In this document: positions 50,898 to 51,909 of the stretch, piece by piece
Layout: each line of letters opens with the position of its first letter
Numbering within the stretch: the stretch's first letter is position 1
Assembly (NCBI GenBank): GCA_020848275.1
Contig: JADLAK010000038.1
Coordinates: 1-51,909 of the forward strand
Length of the DNA: 51,909 nucleotides
Direction of reading: 5' to 3'
Origin: Planctomycetota bacterium
GTDB taxonomy: Bacteria; Planctomycetota; UBA8742; UBA2392
Translations under genes and position numbers: made by a program
The notes under the pieces: generated by a model
Seen by the model: the letters and a program-made list of their open reading frames with translations, nothing else
Told to the model about the DNA's origin: nothing
The model's database searches: none

Positions 50898-51710
50898 TTA
50901 TAAAATCTGTTCGGGTATCCAGCCGCCGCTGACATCAAGTTGCGCGCCGTTCACATGGTCGCTTGACGCGTCAAGGAAGAACGCAAGCGCGTTGCACAGG
51001 TCAGCGTACTGCGCATAGCGCCCCGCCGGCGGGTCCTTCGGTTTGACGACGCTGTTTTCCATGATGCCCACGCCGATGGTATTGACCGTGATGTTTTGGC
51101 TGGCCACCGCCGCCGCAGCATTGCGCGTCAAAATCGCGAGCCCGCCCTTGGCGATGTGGTAGGGCACCGTCAGGCGGTTGTATTGCGGGCGTTCGCTGGC
51201 GGCGTAGCCCAGGTTGATGATGCGGCCGAACTTCTGGTCACGCATGATCGGGACTGCGGCGCGCATGCAGAAAAACGCGCTGTAGAGGCTGCTCTCAAGC
51301 TGGTCGCGCCATTCTTCGGGCGTAAGTTCGAACAAGTCCTTGCGCAAATAGTTGCCGACGTTGTTCACGAGCACCTGCAGGCCTCCGAGCTTGGCGTGCG
51401 CCTCGTAGACGCAGGCTTCGGCCTGCGTGGCGTCGGTCAAATCGCCTTTGACGAGACCGCCGCCGTGCGTGTGTTTGTGGCATTCATCAAGCGTCTTTTC
51501 GGCTTCGTCTTTGCTGCCGCGATAATGCACGGCTACACGCACGCCTTGCCGGGCCAGCCAGATGGCCAGCGCGCGGCCGTTGCGCCGGGCGCTGCCGGTG
51601 ACCAGCGCGGTCTTGATGCGCGAATCGGGGCGACGCGGCATCTCGTCGGGCACGCCCATCAGCGCGCCGGAGTCCGTCGATTTCGCATGGGTCGTTCGCT
51701 TCATTGCCAT
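50898..51710 (-). CDS. Short-chain dehydrogenase/reductase (pteridine-reductase-like)
   Basis: 270 residues from ATG 51710; ATG 51704 is also possible. Rossmann fold with cofactor motif TGSARRNG at 38-45 (as in pteridine reductases and FolM, TGSARRLG), NNVGNY at about 116, and the catalytic Tyr184-x3-Lys188 in PYHIAK. The Arg-Arg-rich motif suggests NADPH use. The region usually bearing the catalytic Ser reads LGYAAS (Ser172). A 30-residue N-terminal extension is present. Substrate unknown; a pterin or 3-oxoacyl compound is possible. Own terminator at 50793. Confidence 0.85.
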   Translation of the reverse strand: MAMKRTTHAKSTDSGALMGVPDEMPRRPDSRIKTALVTGSARRNGRALAIWLARQGVRVAVHYRGSKDEAEKTLDECHKHTHGGGLVKGDLTDATQAEACVYEAHAKLGGLQVLVNNVGNYLRKDLFELTPEEWRDQLESSLYSAFFCMRAAVPIMRDQKFGRIINLGYAASERPQYNRLTVPYHIAKGGLAILTRNAAAAVASQNITVNTIGVGIMENSVVKPKDPPAGRYAQYADLCNALAFFLDASSDHVNGAQLDVSGGWIPEQIL

Positions 51711-51750
51711 GGGGCAGAGCATACTCCTTATCCACAAACTGCCAAAACAG

Positions 51751-51824
51751 TTAGCCACGAATGTTCACGAATCCTCACGAATTGCATGCCTTATTCGTGT
51801 CTATTCGTGGAGATTCGTGGCTGA
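51751..51824. repeat. Word-repeat hairpin, CCACGAAT family
   Basis: Left arm 51751-51782 (TTAGCCACGAATGTTCACG words) and right arm 51791-51824 (TTATTCGTGTCTATTCGTGG words) are reverse complements. It shares the AGCCACGAAT end with 47433. It lies between two divergent start codons. Confidence 0.9.
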
Positions 51825-51846
51825 CTTTGAATAGAATCCGGTCCCT

Positions 51847-51909
51847 ATGAAGATCTACACGCGCACGGGCGATGACGGCACCACCGGTTTGATCGGTGGC
51901 TCCCGCGCC
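51847..51909 (+). CDS. ATP:cob(I)alamin adenosyltransferase, N-terminal part
   Basis: Only 21 residues are in the window: MKIYTRTGDDGTTGLIGG then SRA. This is the conserved N terminus of PduO-type cobalamin adenosyltransferases, where TRTGDDGTTGL is the ATP-binding segment. The enzyme makes adenosylcobalamin for enzymes such as methylmalonyl-CoA mutase, consistent with breakdown of amino acids in the nearby genes. The gene continues beyond the window. Confidence 0.85.
   Translation, partial: MKIYTRTGDDGTTGLIGGSRA

Overview
The window is about 52 kb of GC-rich bacterial chromosome. It encodes LptB, an ATPase of lipopolysaccharide export, so the cell is most likely a diderm. Unusual secreted proteins, anti-sigma-like membrane proteins, a REP-associated transposase, a GxxExxY protein and very repeat-rich gaps suggest a member of the Planctomycetota/PVC group. 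There is no rRNA or other firm marker, so that placement is an inference.

Layout. Bases 1-1213 are accessory DNA: the tail of an IS4-type transposase, a RAYT transposase between inverted REP-like blocks, and a frameshifted Imm50-type immunity gene. Bases 1219-9212 hold a heterodimeric ABC exporter, a CDF metal transporter, gltX and a secreted fibronectin-like protein. Bases 9285-20645 hold glnE, two paralogous anti-sigma-like membrane proteins, a divergent RNase HII-like protein, lptB, a YebC-family regulator, an FHA protein and an unrecognised membrane-anchored protein. Bases 20783-33052 hold a glutaryl-CoA-type dehydrogenase, a zinc-ribbon membrane protein, mutL, a histone-H1-like protein, tyrS and two large surface or periplasmic proteins. 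Bases 33121-45826 hold RNase P RNA, a HAD phosphatase, an Xaa-Pro aminopeptidase, the GxxExxY unit, secA, two exported proteins, an SPFH/zinc-ribbon protein, a HigBA-type toxin-antitoxin pair, glutamate dehydrogenase and an Rrf2 regulator. Bases 45924-51909 hold a YjbQ protein, a small membrane protein, a second HAD phosphatase, an isoprenylcysteine-methyltransferase-like membrane protein, an HMG-CoA-lyase-like enzyme, tRNA-Ile(UAU), an enoyl-CoA hydratase, an SDR and the start of a cobalamin adenosyltransferase.

How the genes work together. Most are housekeeping: tRNA charging, protein export, mismatch repair, nitrogen control through GlnE and Gdh, and probable leucine/lysine breakdown through the HMG-CoA lyase, enoyl-CoA hydratase and glutaryl-CoA-type dehydrogenase. 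There is no large defence or biosynthetic island.

The most striking feature lies between the genes. About twenty gaps carry a hairpin whose two arms are degenerate arrays of one short word (for example CAGGTT, GGTATCGG, CACGAAG, CCACGAAT, ACACAGATGA or AATCCAAAATC). The word differs from locus to locus, but several families recur. Arms often abut stop codons, hairpins are nested in one another, and one arm has been captured in the coding sequence of MutL. One member has a GxxExxY gene in its loop (35826-36258), with the gene's start codon encoded by one arm. I propose this as an autonomous form of the element, parallel to the REP-flanked RAYT gene at the left end.
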